From NCBI RefSeq assembly GCF_001642475.1, contig NW_019174058.1, positions 1 to 64,000 of the forward strand: 64,000 nucleotides of DNA, written 5' to 3'. The notes beneath the pieces are model-generated. The model worked only from the letters and a program-made list of their open reading frames with translations. It did not search any database and was not told where the DNA came from. Position numbers and translations under genes: made by a program. Of the stretch, positions 1 through 10,610 are shown one piece after another (within the stretch, counting starts at the first letter, position 1; every line of letters starts with the position of its first letter). This DNA is from Fonsecaea monophora (taxonomy: Eukaryota; Ascomycota; Eurotiomycetes; Chaetothyriales; Herpotrichiellaceae).

Positions 1-726
1 GCCTACCAGCCTACCAGCTCTCATACAGGACTGAGTCAGAGCTCGGCAGATCCTTGGACGAAATAAACCCGTCGATGGGGAAGTCATCAAGGCGTCACTA
101 GCATCGACTACTCGGGCCTAAACAGGGGGTGTTTGGTCATGGCCTCAGCACTCCTCCGTCCGACTCTACTATTCTGTTCTGGAGCAAAGGTTCAAGCAAC
201 GGCAGTTGTACTTGATCACGCACCATAAACCCGCGATTGGTCCGTCTTCCCTGGTCCCCCCCATGGGCACCGGAACAGACCCACGGCGCCTGGACTGGAC
301 ACCTGGACCACCTGGACGACTCTCGGCGAACTGGGGCAATTCCGTCGACTGGTCTGCCTGCCCCATGGGGCGAGATCATTGGAGAAACGTCTATCTTGGA
401 CACCCACGCGAACGAAGCTTTTGAGCTGGGTTTCCTGCATCCTGCCAGACTCCCTTATGCACGAGGTCGAATAATAAATTGCCAAACGAGCCAGATTCAA
501 TGAGGGGCCGAGGGCTTTGGGCATATTAAGTACAAGTAGTCGCGTCAGACCACTGCATCGACATCTTCTCCTCGACTCTACACTCGATTCTTCCCGTCGC
601 CCAAACAAACAAACAGCCTCTGGTTCCCCTTGGTCCTCTGGACGGACAGAACTCGGCTGTTAGACAAGACAATATCATCACATCCCCGAGTGGTTCAACC
701 TCTTTGGTGGTCGCAGCCCTGCAACA
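1..726. other. 5' flank of MFS transporter gene, no gene seen
   Basis: No reading frame here resembles a known protein; the short open frames overlap one another on both strands and share no codon pattern. The last 200 bases before the ATG at 727 are presumably the promoter and leader of the transporter gene. No convincing TATA box was seen. Confidence 0.5.
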
Positions 727-2940
727 ATGGGTCTCGGAGTCCTGGAAGGCAAGCACGCTTTTTCTCTCCTACGGTCGGCGGCGAACTGACATCGACCAGA
801 CAGGAAGCTGGACCACGTCCCCGGCACGGTCCTACTAAACGACGAAGCCGCGCACTCGGAAGAGATCACCTCAGGGCTCAAGCACGGAAAGGGTTCTGAT
901 GCTCATATCGTGCTGTCGCCTCAACCCAGCGAAGACCCCAACGAGTAAGTTGCGCGTGCCTTGTACTTCGTACCCTGGATAGATCGTCCGTTCCTCTCCT
1001 CACATCGAGAATGTGGGCTGATTCGCACATGTACAGTCCCTTGAACTGGCCACTATGGAAGAAGGAAGTCATCATCGCCATCCTCTGCTTCGGCTCGATG
1101 CTTAACGCCGGCACCAATGTAAGCGAACAAGCGAGCGACGAGGCGGTGAAGCCAATGGTTTCTGAACTTTGTGGTGTTGCTTAGGGCCCTTTCCTCAACG
1201 CGTCGTATTTCGAAATGTCTCAGGAGCTGAACACGGATATAACGACTGTCGTCTTGGTTTCTGGTTACAATCTTTTGGCTGCAGGATGTATTGGACCATT
1301 CGGTACGTGGCCTCGAGAGGATCTTCCCCGGGTGAGAAAGACTGTCAAGAACTAACGAGGGCGCCTCTCTTGTCTCTAGTCTCGGCTTTCAGTCGCAAAT
1401 ATGGTAAAAGACCAGTCTTTCTCGTATCGACGCTCTTCGATATTGTCGGAACGGCCATCGGCGAGGCCAAAATCTCGTACAAATATCTGCTAGCCGCGCG
1501 CATCGTCCAAGGGTTTTCGACGTCCGCCTTCGAGTCCCTGATCGTGTCCGCCGTGGGTGACATGTACTTTGTGCACCAGCGAGGTCTTCGCATTTCCATC
1601 ATCAACTTCATCCTCAACTCGGCCTCGAGTCTGGCGTCGGTCATTTGCGGGCAGGTGTTCCAGAAGCTCGGCTGGCTGTGGCTGTTCCACATGTTCCAGA
1701 TCTTTTTGGTCGTTCAGTTCGTGCTCATGTTCCTCTTCTGCCCCGAGACGACGTACATCCGCGACACGCGCTACAACACCGACACCGCCGTCGACGAGAA
1801 GCTCCAGGACCTGGCCGTGATCGAGGCCACGCACAAGGAAATGGTGGGCGAGCCGGGCCAGGGCGAGCGCACAGATATCCCCAAGAAGAAGACATTTGTG
1901 CAGGAGCTGGCCGTCTGGACGGGCGTCTACTCGCACGACAATGTCTTGAAATTCTTGTTTGGACCCTTTTTGACTCTCCTCAACCCGGCGGCCTGTTATG
2001 CCGTTATCGCGTCTGGCGTGCTCAACAGCTGGTAAGTTTTGGTTCACCATGAAACCATCAAAACCGCCCTCCACATCATGCGGAAATGCTCCTTCCAACA
2101 CATTGCTAACCGCTCATCAGGTACGTCGGATCCGCCATCATCCTGGCCGGCATCTTCTCCGGTCCTCCGTGGATGTTCAACGCCTCGCAGATCGGATACG
2201 TGGGATTCGGTCCGTTTATCGGCGGCTTGATTGGATCCATCATCACCGGCGTCACCAGCGACTACGTGATCAAATACCTCGGTCGCAAGAACAAGGGCGT
2301 CTAGTAAGTCCTCTCCATTTATCTTCCTCGCTCCTCCCCACTCTCTCTCTCTGGGACAACCCGAAACTGACATGCCTGGGGGCACGATTTTAGCGAACCT
2401 GAATTCCGTCTGTGGTTCATGGCCCCGGCCGGCGTCGCGTGTGGCTTGGGGATGTTCCTGTTCGGGTATACCCTGGAGGTGGGCGCCGCGGCCGAGCTGT
2501 GCGCGTTCCTGCAGGGAGTCATGATGGTGGGCGTGTTGATTGGGATTTTTGCGACGCTGTCGTACGGTCTGGACTCGTTCCGTGAACAGAGCAACGAGAT
2601 TTTTGTCATGAACATGCTTTTCAAGGTGCGTTGCCACAGCCCACTAATTTTTTTCCCCTTTCTCTCCCCCGTTTTTACCATCTGGCAAACCCTTCTAACA
2701 CACTTCCCCCGCTTACAGAACTTCATGTTCTACGGCCTCTCCAACTACGCCAACAACTGGGTCGCCGACAGCGGGCCCGAGCAGATCATGTACGTCTTCG
2801 GCGGCACCTCGATCTTCCTCTCCCTCCTGGCCATCCCCGTGTACATCTTCGGCAAGCGCCTGCGCAGCTGGTGGGCCCGGCACGACCTGTTCAAAACGTT
2901 GAAGATGGAGACGCACGGCCCTGTCAGCGAGATGGGTTAG
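727..2940 (+). CDS. MFS transporter, DHA1/polyamine-drug type, 8 exons
   Basis: Predicted plasma-membrane major facilitator of 551 residues. Exons by splice consensus and phase: 727-748, 800-944, 1037-1118, 1185-1302, 1380-2031, 2121-2303, 2394-2625, 2719-2940; the sum is 1656 bases, a whole number of codons. The reconstructed N-terminus MGLGVLED and the segment with DPLNWPLWKK just before the first membrane helix are typical of fungal DHA1-type carriers (Hol1/caffeine-resistance-like). A long cytosolic loop lies between the sixth and seventh helices, and the motif EPEFRL after exon 6 matches a conserved loop of this family. The first intron uses a GC donor (GCAAGC). Branch-like CTAAC sequences precede the acceptors at 1379 and 2120. 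The substrate cannot be told from sequence. It is followed after 1.5 kb by an FAD monooxygenase on the same strand. Confidence 0.88.
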
Positions 2941-3503
2941 TGTTACCGTGTACAGTTTGTTCGCGCTCTGCTTATGTGGAGGGGTGAGAGGGTGTTTTGA
3001 TGGTGACACCGCAATCGGCCGACCGACCGACTTTTGAGACGGAGAGATTATCTAGATTTCTGGACATTTCGAGGTCGAGATGGTTGGGTATGGGTGTCAA
3101 CCTAGAGGAAGTTAGGGGGGTAATGTTCTACGAGTACAGTACTTGGAGTGTTTTGTGTCGAGCTAGCGTAGCATGTCCCTCCAGATGTACCTACCCAGTA
3201 AGGGAGACATATATCCAGACAGACAGATATACCTACATGGCCTTGTCCCAACCCTGTCCAACGAGGTGCAGCTATTCAGGTGTCATTCCAAGAAGTATCT
3301 AAAAAGAACAGCATATAGGTAGCGACGCCATCCTCTCCTCTAGGATTCCATTCTCCTTTTTGTTCCCCATCTCCCTTTCACCGTTCCCTGTTCCCTTTTC
3401 GCTTTTATTTGCTTTGCTCTTGATCCCCTTCGCTTCGCTCATTACAGCACCTGGATCTAATCTGCCCATCCCGGCCCCCGAGGAGCGAGCACTCTTTCAA
3501 TAG

Positions 3504-3521
3504 TATAGTCTATAGACTATA
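3504..3521. repeat. Perfect 18-base palindrome with overlapping repeat unit
   Basis: TATAGTCTATAGACTATA is its own reverse complement, and the unit TATAGACTATA recurs overlapping its right half (to 3528). It lies in the spacer after the transporter gene, 564 bases past the stop codon. Confidence 0.7.
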
Positions 3522-4344
3522 GACTATACCTCACCTATGCTGGAATATGTGCGTGGTATGGTATGGTATGCCTGTACCGAGTATAATACAGAATATATTG
3601 GTGCTCTTCTCGGCCGAGGATGTTGCACCTCTCACCTCGCACCTCGCACCTATCGCATCACGCAGTGGCTCGGTCTCGGCTTTATGCAATACACACATAC
3701 GTCCATACTCGATGCAATACCTGCCGTCGCAACTAAATGTAGGTATGCCGCTGTCCTATTAACAGCGAGTCCTGGTACCCCGGTCTAGCACATGTCCAAC
3801 TGGGCTGCATCAGTGGCAGTGGCTGGTTACCAAGCAGCTCCCAGGGATGGTATGCACGGACATGTAACTGTAACCACAACAATCTGTAGCTGTCTGTGCA
3901 TTACGACCGAGCGACACAGCTGAACTGGCACTCAGCCGATACTCAACTACCCCCGTTAAGAGGCGGGGTATACTCGGTCAGCCGTCACCATCGCCATCGA
4001 GAGCGAGATACTCACACACACATATACACACCGAGATCGAGGGCGCGAAAGGGAGAGAGAGAGAGAGTCACAATCAAGTCAGGATGTACTGGGTGACAGG
4101 CTCGGTGCCGCAGGAGAATGCCTGCTAACCAGGGCATACCCGGTTGTCGTACGTTGAGTTGGGACGCCTGACGACGACGGATTATAAGCAACTCGAGGAC
4201 CCCTCGACAGGTATATATATCATACATCATACACGACACGAAAGGTCTGGCCTGAACGCAGCAACACTTCTTTATCCATTGCGTAGTTCAAAGAGCTTCA
4301 CCTCGCAAAGAATATCGCAAATTACCGACAGAAGAAGTAAGACT

Positions 4345-4368
4345 ACGACAACGACAACGACAACGACG
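4345..4368. repeat. ACGACA hexamer microsatellite
   Basis: About four copies of ACGACA in a row, 75 bases upstream of the monooxygenase ATG, probably in its 5' leader. Confidence 0.75.
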
Positions 4369-4444
4369 AAAGAGTAAGCCGCAATATACTTACGCAATTG
4401 ACACTTTGACACAACCTCTCTCTCTCTCTTTCCATAACTTCAAC

Positions 4445-5680
4445 ATGTCGACCCCCGAAGTGGCCATCATCGGCGCGGGCCTCGCAGGTCTCACGTTGGC
4501 TCTGGCTCTGCATGAACAAGGCATCAAGGCCACAATCTACGAGTCTAGACCAGCGCCCCTCAACATCGGCGGCGCAGTCATGCTCTCCCCAAACGCCCTT
4601 AAGGTCTTGGATGCCTTGGGCTTGTACCAGGATGTCCGTGGTCGGGGCTACAACTTTGAACTTCTCAAGGTGGTGACAGTCGACGGTGATCTCGTCGAGA
4701 TCTACGAATTTGGCGGCAAGGAGAAATACGGCTACCAGGCAAACCGGTGCTATCGCCACGAGCTCATCGACGTGATATTGTCCAAGGTCAAGTCCCTGGG
4801 TATCCCCGTGGTGTTTGGTCGAAAGTACGCTCGCGTCGTCGAGGAGACCGCAGACCACGTTGTCTGGGAGTCGGCTGATGGCACCCAATCCACCGCGTCC
4901 ATCCTCGTCGGAGCGGACGGGATCCATTCGTCTGTCCGAAAATACCTCTATCCAGACGTGGAGCCAAAGTTCATCGGAATGGCAGGCATCACCTCAGCCG
5001 TTCCAGCGAGCCAAGTCACCTACCCCTACGGAAAGATTGACCAGCCCCTTACTATCACGGCCGAGGGCAAGGGTGCATTCGTGATCGCGCCTCAGAAACC
5101 GGACGCCTCGGAAATGTTCTTCGGGAGACAGAAGCGCATCGACGAGCTGAGCCGAGAAGGATGGGACAAGTTCCTTGCAGACAAAGAAGGCTTGGTCAAG
5201 TTCCTGCAAGAAGACGCCGAAGTATTTGGCGAGGTCGCCGTCACTGCCACCGCGAAGATCCCGCATGACAAGATCAACGTTTGGCCCTTCTACGTCATTC
5301 CGCCCTTGGACAGGTGGGCTTCCCAGAAGCGCAGGGTTGTTATTCTGGGTGACGCCGCTCACGCCATCCCACCCAGTGCCGGGCAGGGGATCAATCAGGC
5401 TTTCGAAGATGTATACATGTTCTCGCTTCTCCTGGCGGCAGCTCAGTCGGGCGGTGTCAATTTCGAGGACGCCTTGACGTTCTGGCAGGGGTTCCGTCAA
5501 GACAGGATCAACAAGATCTTGGAGCTGAACAAGCAGATTGACTTGAGGAGGATGCCGAAGAGTTCTCGCCCTGCCGATCTGGCGGATGAAGTCGTGCAGA
5601 AGGAGTTTGACTTGCGCTGGCTGTATGAGCCGGACTTTAAGGCGGAAGTGGAAAACTGGATCCGAAGCGCTAAGAGTTAG
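4445..5680 (+). CDS. FAD-dependent monooxygenase (salicylate hydroxylase-like)
   Basis: Single-exon gene of 411 residues in the group A flavoprotein monooxygenase (PHBH-fold) family, which hydroxylates aromatic or polyketide-type substrates using NAD(P)H and O2. Seen: dinucleotide-binding GxGxxG (GAGLAG, residues 10-15) directly after a beta strand; the family DG motif around D158 (GADGIHSSVR); and the second FAD-binding GD motif around D303 (GDAAHAIPPSAGQG). Length is usual for the family. The start at 4445 puts the Rossmann motif at the very N-terminus, as expected; an in-frame upstream ATG at 4406 would add 13 residues without similarity. Neighbours are an MFS transporter upstream and PRMT3 downstream. 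The substrate is unknown; salicylate, 6-hydroxynicotinate or a secondary metabolite are all possible. Confidence 0.88.
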   Translation: MSTPEVAIIGAGLAGLTLALALHEQGIKATIYESRPAPLNIGGAVMLSPNALKVLDALGLYQDVRGRGYNFELLKVVTVDGDLVEIYEFGGKEKYGYQANRCYRHELIDVILSKVKSLGIPVVFGRKYARVVEETADHVVWESADGTQSTASILVGADGIHSSVRKYLYPDVEPKFIGMAGITSAVPASQVTYPYGKIDQPLTITAEGKGAFVIAPQKPDASEMFFGRQKRIDELSREGWDKFLADKEGLVKFLQEDAEVFGEVAVTATAKIPHDKINVWPFYVIPPLDRWASQKRRVVILGDAAHAIPPSAGQGINQAFEDVYMFSLLLAAAQSGGVNFEDALTFWQGFRQDRINKILELNKQIDLRRMPKSSRPADLADEVVQKEFDLRWLYEPDFKAEVENWIRSAKS

Positions 5681-6026
5681 AGATCACAGAGACTCCCGCT
5701 ACGAGATGGCTAGACATGTGTAGCTGAGGGATATGGAGATAGCTGTGAGGGCAGGCAGCGGGGATGTGTGCAGAGCAGGAGGAGAGAGGATGGTCGATGC
5801 AGAGGCAAAAGCCATTGGCTATGAATTCACGATTTTCAAATGACACACAAATCTCTCTCTTGTCTTGGCGTCATTCGAAATTTCATTCCACCATCCGCAT
5901 TCACTTTCAATCCCATATACCGCCGAGTTGAAATTCCATCTTACGGATAAAATTGTCTGGTGAGAAATCAGCCGACATCCCACCGAGTCAAGGCTGCTGC
6001 TGAGACCCTAGTCCCCATACATCAAC
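5681..6026. other. Short intergenic spacer, no gene seen
   Basis: 3' end of the monooxygenase gene and promoter of PRMT3. No distinctive motif was seen apart from pyrimidine-rich sequence at 5850-5930. Confidence 0.45.
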
Positions 6027-7748
6027 ATGGCCCCTTCGACAGAGCCTCGCTTGGACGACAGCGACAGTGACACTTCTTCCTTGTCAGATCCTCTGGATAC
6101 AACCAACGATGAAGGCTGGGAGGATATCGAGCAAGACGAGGAGCCTCTCACTATCATCTCTCTGCTTGACGAAGCCACTTTTCCTGACGCACAGAGCATG
6201 CTGGCCCATTGCCGAGACACCCATGGCTTAGATATTTGGAAGTTGAGGCAAGAATTCGGTAAACCTTGAAGATTCATGTAGGAAGAGGGCTGATCGTGCT
6301 GACTCTGCCTCTTACTAGCCTTGGATTACCTAGGACTCGTCCGACTGGTCAACTACATCCGCACGGAGGTCAAGGCAGGCCATACACGGCCTGACGTCTC
6401 GTCCAAGGCGCTGTTCGATGACGAAAAGTACCTCAAGCCCGTCCTAGAGGACGATGCTCTTTTGTACAGTCTCGACGATGTCTTCGAAGAGGATGTGAGC
6501 GGGGCTCCACTTTCCGAAGTCGAACAACTTCGCGAACAACTGGAAACTCTACAGAGTCAATTCTCCGCCTATCGAGAACAGGTGCAGAACGCCATGCTGG
6601 ATCGCATCGAGCAGTCAGCCCCTCCGCAAGAATCGAGCGCTTCGCTTGTGGATGCAGCAGCCCAGGCCAAAGACCGAGGCAGCAACAACGCTGAGCAATT
6701 CGACAAGGCTTATTTCCAGTCATACTCGTACAATGCGATCCACGAATCCATGATCAAGGATCGCATACGTACCGACACGTACCGCGACTTCATCTATGAC
6801 CACAAACACCTCTTCAAAGACAAGGTCGTCTTAGACGTCGGCTGTGGTACGGGAATACTGTCCATGTTCTGTGCGAAAGCGGGTGCCCGGCTCGTCATTG
6901 CGGTGGACAACTCGGGCATCATTGACAAGGCTCGCGAGAACGTCTTCACCAACGGCCTGCAGGACGTTGTAAAGTGCGTGCGGGGGAAGATCGAGGAGGT
7001 GACTCTGCCGGTGCCCAAGGTGGACGTGATTGTGAGTGAGTGGATGGGCTATTGTCTGCTGTACGAGTCCATGCTCGACTCGGTCATCTATGCGCGCGAC
7101 AAGTACCTTGCTGCGGACGGCTTGATGGTCCCTTCGCACGCGACGCTGCGCATCGCGCCACTGGCCGACTCGGACCTGAAGGCCTCACACATTGACTTTT
7201 GGCGGGACGTGTACGGCTTCGACATGACGGCGATGCTGGAGAAGGCACACGAAGAAGCCCTGGTCCGGCTAGCCGACGAGAAGGAGCTGGCCGGGGAGAG
7301 CGTCGCGTTTCTCGAGTTGGATCTGCACCGGACCACAGTGGACGACTTGACCTTTACCAAGCCCTTCGCGACGACGTGGAAGGACGGGTTCAAGATCCTC
7401 GAAGGCTTCGTCATCTGGTTCGACATTTTCTTCCAGACGTCGCGTTCTGAGAGTATCGCGGCAGGTATGACAGCCGCCGAGGCCAAGGAGAAAGGCGTGG
7501 TCGCGTTCTCGACGGGACCCCACTCGGAAGCGACGCACTGGCAACAAGGGATTTTCCTGATCAAGGACCCCGTGGACGAATTTGTGGGCGGAGACAGCAT
7601 CACCGGCGAAGTGACGTACCTGAAGAAGCAGGGCCAGGAGCGGTCGTTGGACATTGACATTGCATGGGCCAAGGCGGCCGTCGTGAGCGACAAGGACAAG
7701 GAAAAGGACAAGCAGCGGGTGAAGAAGCAGAGGTGGATCCTGGATTGA
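6027..7748 (+). CDS. rmt3: Protein arginine N-methyltransferase 3 (ribosomal protein type)
   Basis: Class I arginine methyltransferase of 553 residues; family members dimethylate ribosomal protein S2 in the cytoplasm. Two exons: 6027-6258 and 6319-7748, joined across a 60-base intron. Seen: an acidic N-terminus; a segment at about residues 45-75 in the position of the PRMT3 C2H2 zinc finger; SAM-binding motif I VLDVGCGTG (residues 248-256); the double-E loop with E318 and E327 (SEWMGYCLLYES); and the C-terminal THW loop (ATHWQQG). The domain order and length match fungal PRMT3. Odd point: the zinc-finger region keeps a helix ending AHCRDTHG but has no CxxC pair, so zinc binding is doubtful. 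The lysine-rich tail before the stop is low complexity. Probably constitutive; not obviously linked to the accessory genes on either side. Confidence 0.93.
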
Positions 7749-8901
7749 GATTCTTTGCCGTTTGCCCTCTCGTCGACACCCGATAGAGTATCAACATTCA
7801 CCTTTTTCACATGCATGTGGCATATTCGTATGCTGCATACGCAATGCCGACTGGCTTGAAGCTAAACCATTGTCGATGCCAGTGAGTGAGTGAGTTGGAC
7901 CAACGATTCACACTCTACAAGTACGAGTACGAGCACGAGTGCCTTCGGTGCTTCGCTCGGCGCCTCGGCGTTTGGCCAGGGATACTGGCAGACTGGGTCT
8001 GGTCAAGTATGTACTGTAGATACCAAGCTAGATGGTACCTACATGTACCTGCCTGGTTACATACATGGAGAGATCCTCTGGCACATTACCCCAGATACCT
8101 CGAGTACCTTGTGCACCCAAGTAAGTACCTAAGTACCCAAGTACCTATGTAAGTCGACGCAAAGCCCACGGAGATATCTTGCTGTCTCCCCATCATCCCC
8201 CAAGCCCCCTCCTGTCCCTGCCCCTCCTCTCTCTTCTCCTTAACCTCCGGTCACACACCTGGCAAGTCGCCCTGTCAAGCCCGGTGCCGGCCTCACTACC
8301 TGAGTACTAGGCAAGGTAGCACCGTCACCACCTCGCGACAATTACCCGTTACGGAAAAGTGCCGCGGTGTCTGCCTGGGTCTGCCTACCTCGCCCTCGAT
8401 TCCACGAGCTGTATCGCGCACCGATACCGAATACGATACGAGGTCCTTGAACCCCTGGTGCACATGATATCTCAGACAAACAGACAAATCAGACAACACT
8501 GAAACGGAATTGGTTGATTTCTTGAACTCGGACTTTTGCCAAAAGATCTCGGCGCCGCCCTCTGAAAACCCTGACCGTCCGGCCCGGTTTGTGGGATAAA
8601 GAGGGTGTGGGTGAGGGTACAGAATACCCCTATATAATCCCTCATTGAGCGAGAGATGGAGAGCGGTGGCTTTGTGTCTTAAAGTTTACACCCAGGTGAC
8701 ACTTCAACCTGCCTACTTTCACACACTTGCATATACTTTCTTGCCCCGTCCGTGTGTGTGTGTGCGCACGCCATTTCCACTAAATTGAGCGCAGCTGGTC
8801 TCAATCGTGACGAGAACAATCTCTACACCCAGTCAACAGCGCTTTCGCTCATCACTCACGGTGCATAGCAATCCCATCGAGGCGGGGGGGAGGAAAAGAC
8901 A
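7749..8901. other. Intergenic region with GTACCT/TACGAG repeats
   Basis: No gene recognised. At 7918-7942 there is a short TACGAG-type repeat, and at 8030-8155 many GTACCT/AAGTACC units in degenerate tandem. A TATA-like CTATATAAT at about 8629 lies about 270 bases before the methyltransferase ATG, and a TG-repeat sits at 8752-8763. Confidence 0.5.
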
Positions 8902-9918
8902 ATGTCAGACAACAATCCCCTCGCTGGTGCCGCCACCGGCGCGAGGTTCATGCACCCATCCCTAATCTACAAAGCGGAATTGGAGCAGGTACCATCACAG
9001 ATGGCGACGCTGCTGGCCGAGTACTCCGGGATCCCGCCCGAGGCACAGACAGAGCACATCAAGACGGTGCGCGACCGGGCCTTCAAGTCGCACCCATACC
9101 CGTGTCTGGGCCGCTGGCGGTTCCTCGAGCTCGACCTGTCCAGCCACCCCTTGTACCACGGCTACATCGTGCCAAAGATGACTAAAGAGCCAAAGGGCAC
9201 CGACGGACAGAAGAACCCGGACTGGATTTTCCTAGATCTGGGCTGTTGCTTGGGGCAGGACGTCCGCAAACTGCTCTTCGACGGCGGTGATACCAGCCGC
9301 ATCTACGGCGCGGACCTGCGCCCAGAGTTCATCGAGGTCGGGTATGAGCTGTTCCGGGACGAAGACAGGTTCCCACGCGCCGAACACTTCATCGCCCCGG
9401 CCGACGTTTTCGATTTCTCGCCCGAGAGCGAGCTGAGCAAAAAGTGCGATGGCCGCGTCGGCATCCTCCATTCCACCTCGGTCTTCCATCTCTTCGACTG
9501 GGACCAACAAGTCACCATGGCGCGCCGGTGCTTACAGTTGATGACCACCAAAAACGGCCGGGTGCTAATCTGCGGATGTCAGGTAGGCAACGAGAACCCG
9601 GGCGAATTCCCTCGACGCTTGGGCGGAGGCTCGCGCTACAGACACAATGAAGCCAGCTGGAAGAGGATGTGGGACGAGGTCATCCGTCAGGAATCGACCA
9701 AGTACAAGATCAAAAGTGTAGAGGCTGGCGCGACTTTATTGGGGAGGAACGTGGATCGTCTCAGGGAGGAATTGGCAGCGCAACATCAGACTCAAGGGCA
9801 AGATCGAGAGGCAGGCACTACAGAAGGGGAGGAGGGCAACAATGAGCTCAGGCACATTGGAAGGCTAGAAGAAGGGTTCAGGTGGATGAAGTACTGGGTT
9901 TGGATTGATTTTGCGTAG
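8902..9918 (+). CDS. SAM-dependent methyltransferase, AusD-type
   Basis: Single-exon protein of 338 residues. Seen: a SAM-binding motif I with the unusual doublet LDLGCCLGQD (residues 111-120), an acidic motif II strand (YGADLRPEF), and a following post-I region with ILHSTSVFHLFDW. This pattern is that of the fungal methyltransferase family typified by AusD of austinol biosynthesis, whose members often sit in polyketide or meroterpenoid clusters. Known of the family: methyl transfer to carboxyl or hydroxyl groups of secondary metabolites. A low-complexity Gln/Glu-rich insertion lies near residues 295-315. It is the first gene of an accessory stretch with a small protein and a P450 on the same strand, suggesting a tailoring role; the substrate is not predictable. 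Confidence 0.85.
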   Translation: MSDNNPLAGAATGARFMHPSLIYKAELEQVPSQMATLLAEYSGIPPEAQTEHIKTVRDRAFKSHPYPCLGRWRFLELDLSSHPLYHGYIVPKMTKEPKGTDGQKNPDWIFLDLGCCLGQDVRKLLFDGGDTSRIYGADLRPEFIEVGYELFRDEDRFPRAEHFIAPADVFDFSPESELSKKCDGRVGILHSTSVFHLFDWDQQVTMARRCLQLMTTKNGRVLICGCQVGNENPGEFPRRLGGGSRYRHNEASWKRMWDEVIRQESTKYKIKSVEAGATLLGRNVDRLREELAAQHQTQGQDREAGTTEGEEGNNELRHIGRLEEGFRWMKYWVWIDFA

Positions 9919-10610
9919 ACTCAAAGGGACCATCTGAAACGTCTTGCATTTTGAGCTGGTATCAGCAGATGATCTGCCACAGACCCTCGATGGTGTGATC
10001 GTCCCTCAGTTATCGACGTAGAGACCGCGACTCGAGGACATGGTCACGCTTCATTCAATAGGTCAACCATTGTCTTGGGAGTCGAGTGGATCACCCCTCG
10101 GATCGCCAACGGACCGTCAATGCTGGACTTACTCACCCGTGAGACAAAGTAAAAAATCCGCTTGAACTGCAACTTCAGCAATTCTCCAAGGCTACTGCAC
10201 GCTTGAACCGGTTGGACTTGTGTCGGAGAGGGGAAGGAAAGGCCAACCGACACGCAGTGATGTGCTGGCAATGCACGTGAAATCCCAGTGAAGCACGATC
10301 TGCCCTTAGCGAGAAGCTTATGTTGCAGGAGCCATTCATTGTAACGGACGGATAAGCTGTTCGCGCATCCCCGTTGCCACCAGGTGATTAGCGACGGGCC
10401 GAACAGGTGAGCGACTTCACTGATGTACCTCTCGGGCTCGGCAACGTGAACAGTCACGGATCTGCCGATACATAAAGACGCCGTCGTCTCTCTCACTCGG
10501 AGGGGGAGTTAGTCATTCGGCTGCGACATTCGTGACTGTTTTCAATTCAGCGACTCCTTACCCAGCACAACTTCAGAAAGAAGAGACAAATTTGCTCAGA
10601 TCACCTCCCC
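9919..10610. other. Intergenic region, no gene seen
   Basis: Contains an open frame of 150 codons on the minus strand (10044-10496) with no recognisable similarity, judged spurious. The rest is presumably terminator of the methyltransferase and promoter of the next gene. Confidence 0.45.

Larger units (their letters stand above)
2941..4444. other. Intergenic region, simple repeats, promoter of monooxygenase
   Basis: No gene recognised. It holds GTACC/TACCT-rich low-complexity sequence (about 3180-3240 and 3540-3800), an 18-base palindrome near 3504, CT-rich runs at 3340-3440, and a TATATATAT stretch at about 4210 that could serve the monooxygenase gene, although it is some 230 bases from the ATG. 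Confidence 0.5.

Noticed and set aside
1490..2101. 203-codon open frame on the minus strand
   Set aside because: Mirror of exon 5 of the MFS transporter; sequence is His/Asp/Glu-rich with no domain pattern, as expected for an antisense shadow.
7088..7816. 242-codon open frame on the minus strand
   Set aside because: Antisense to the PRMT3 catalytic region; Ser/Arg-rich and without similarity.
10044..10496. 150-codon minus-strand open frame
   Set aside because: No domain, no clear splice partners and no good start context; lies in the spacer between two plus-strand genes.
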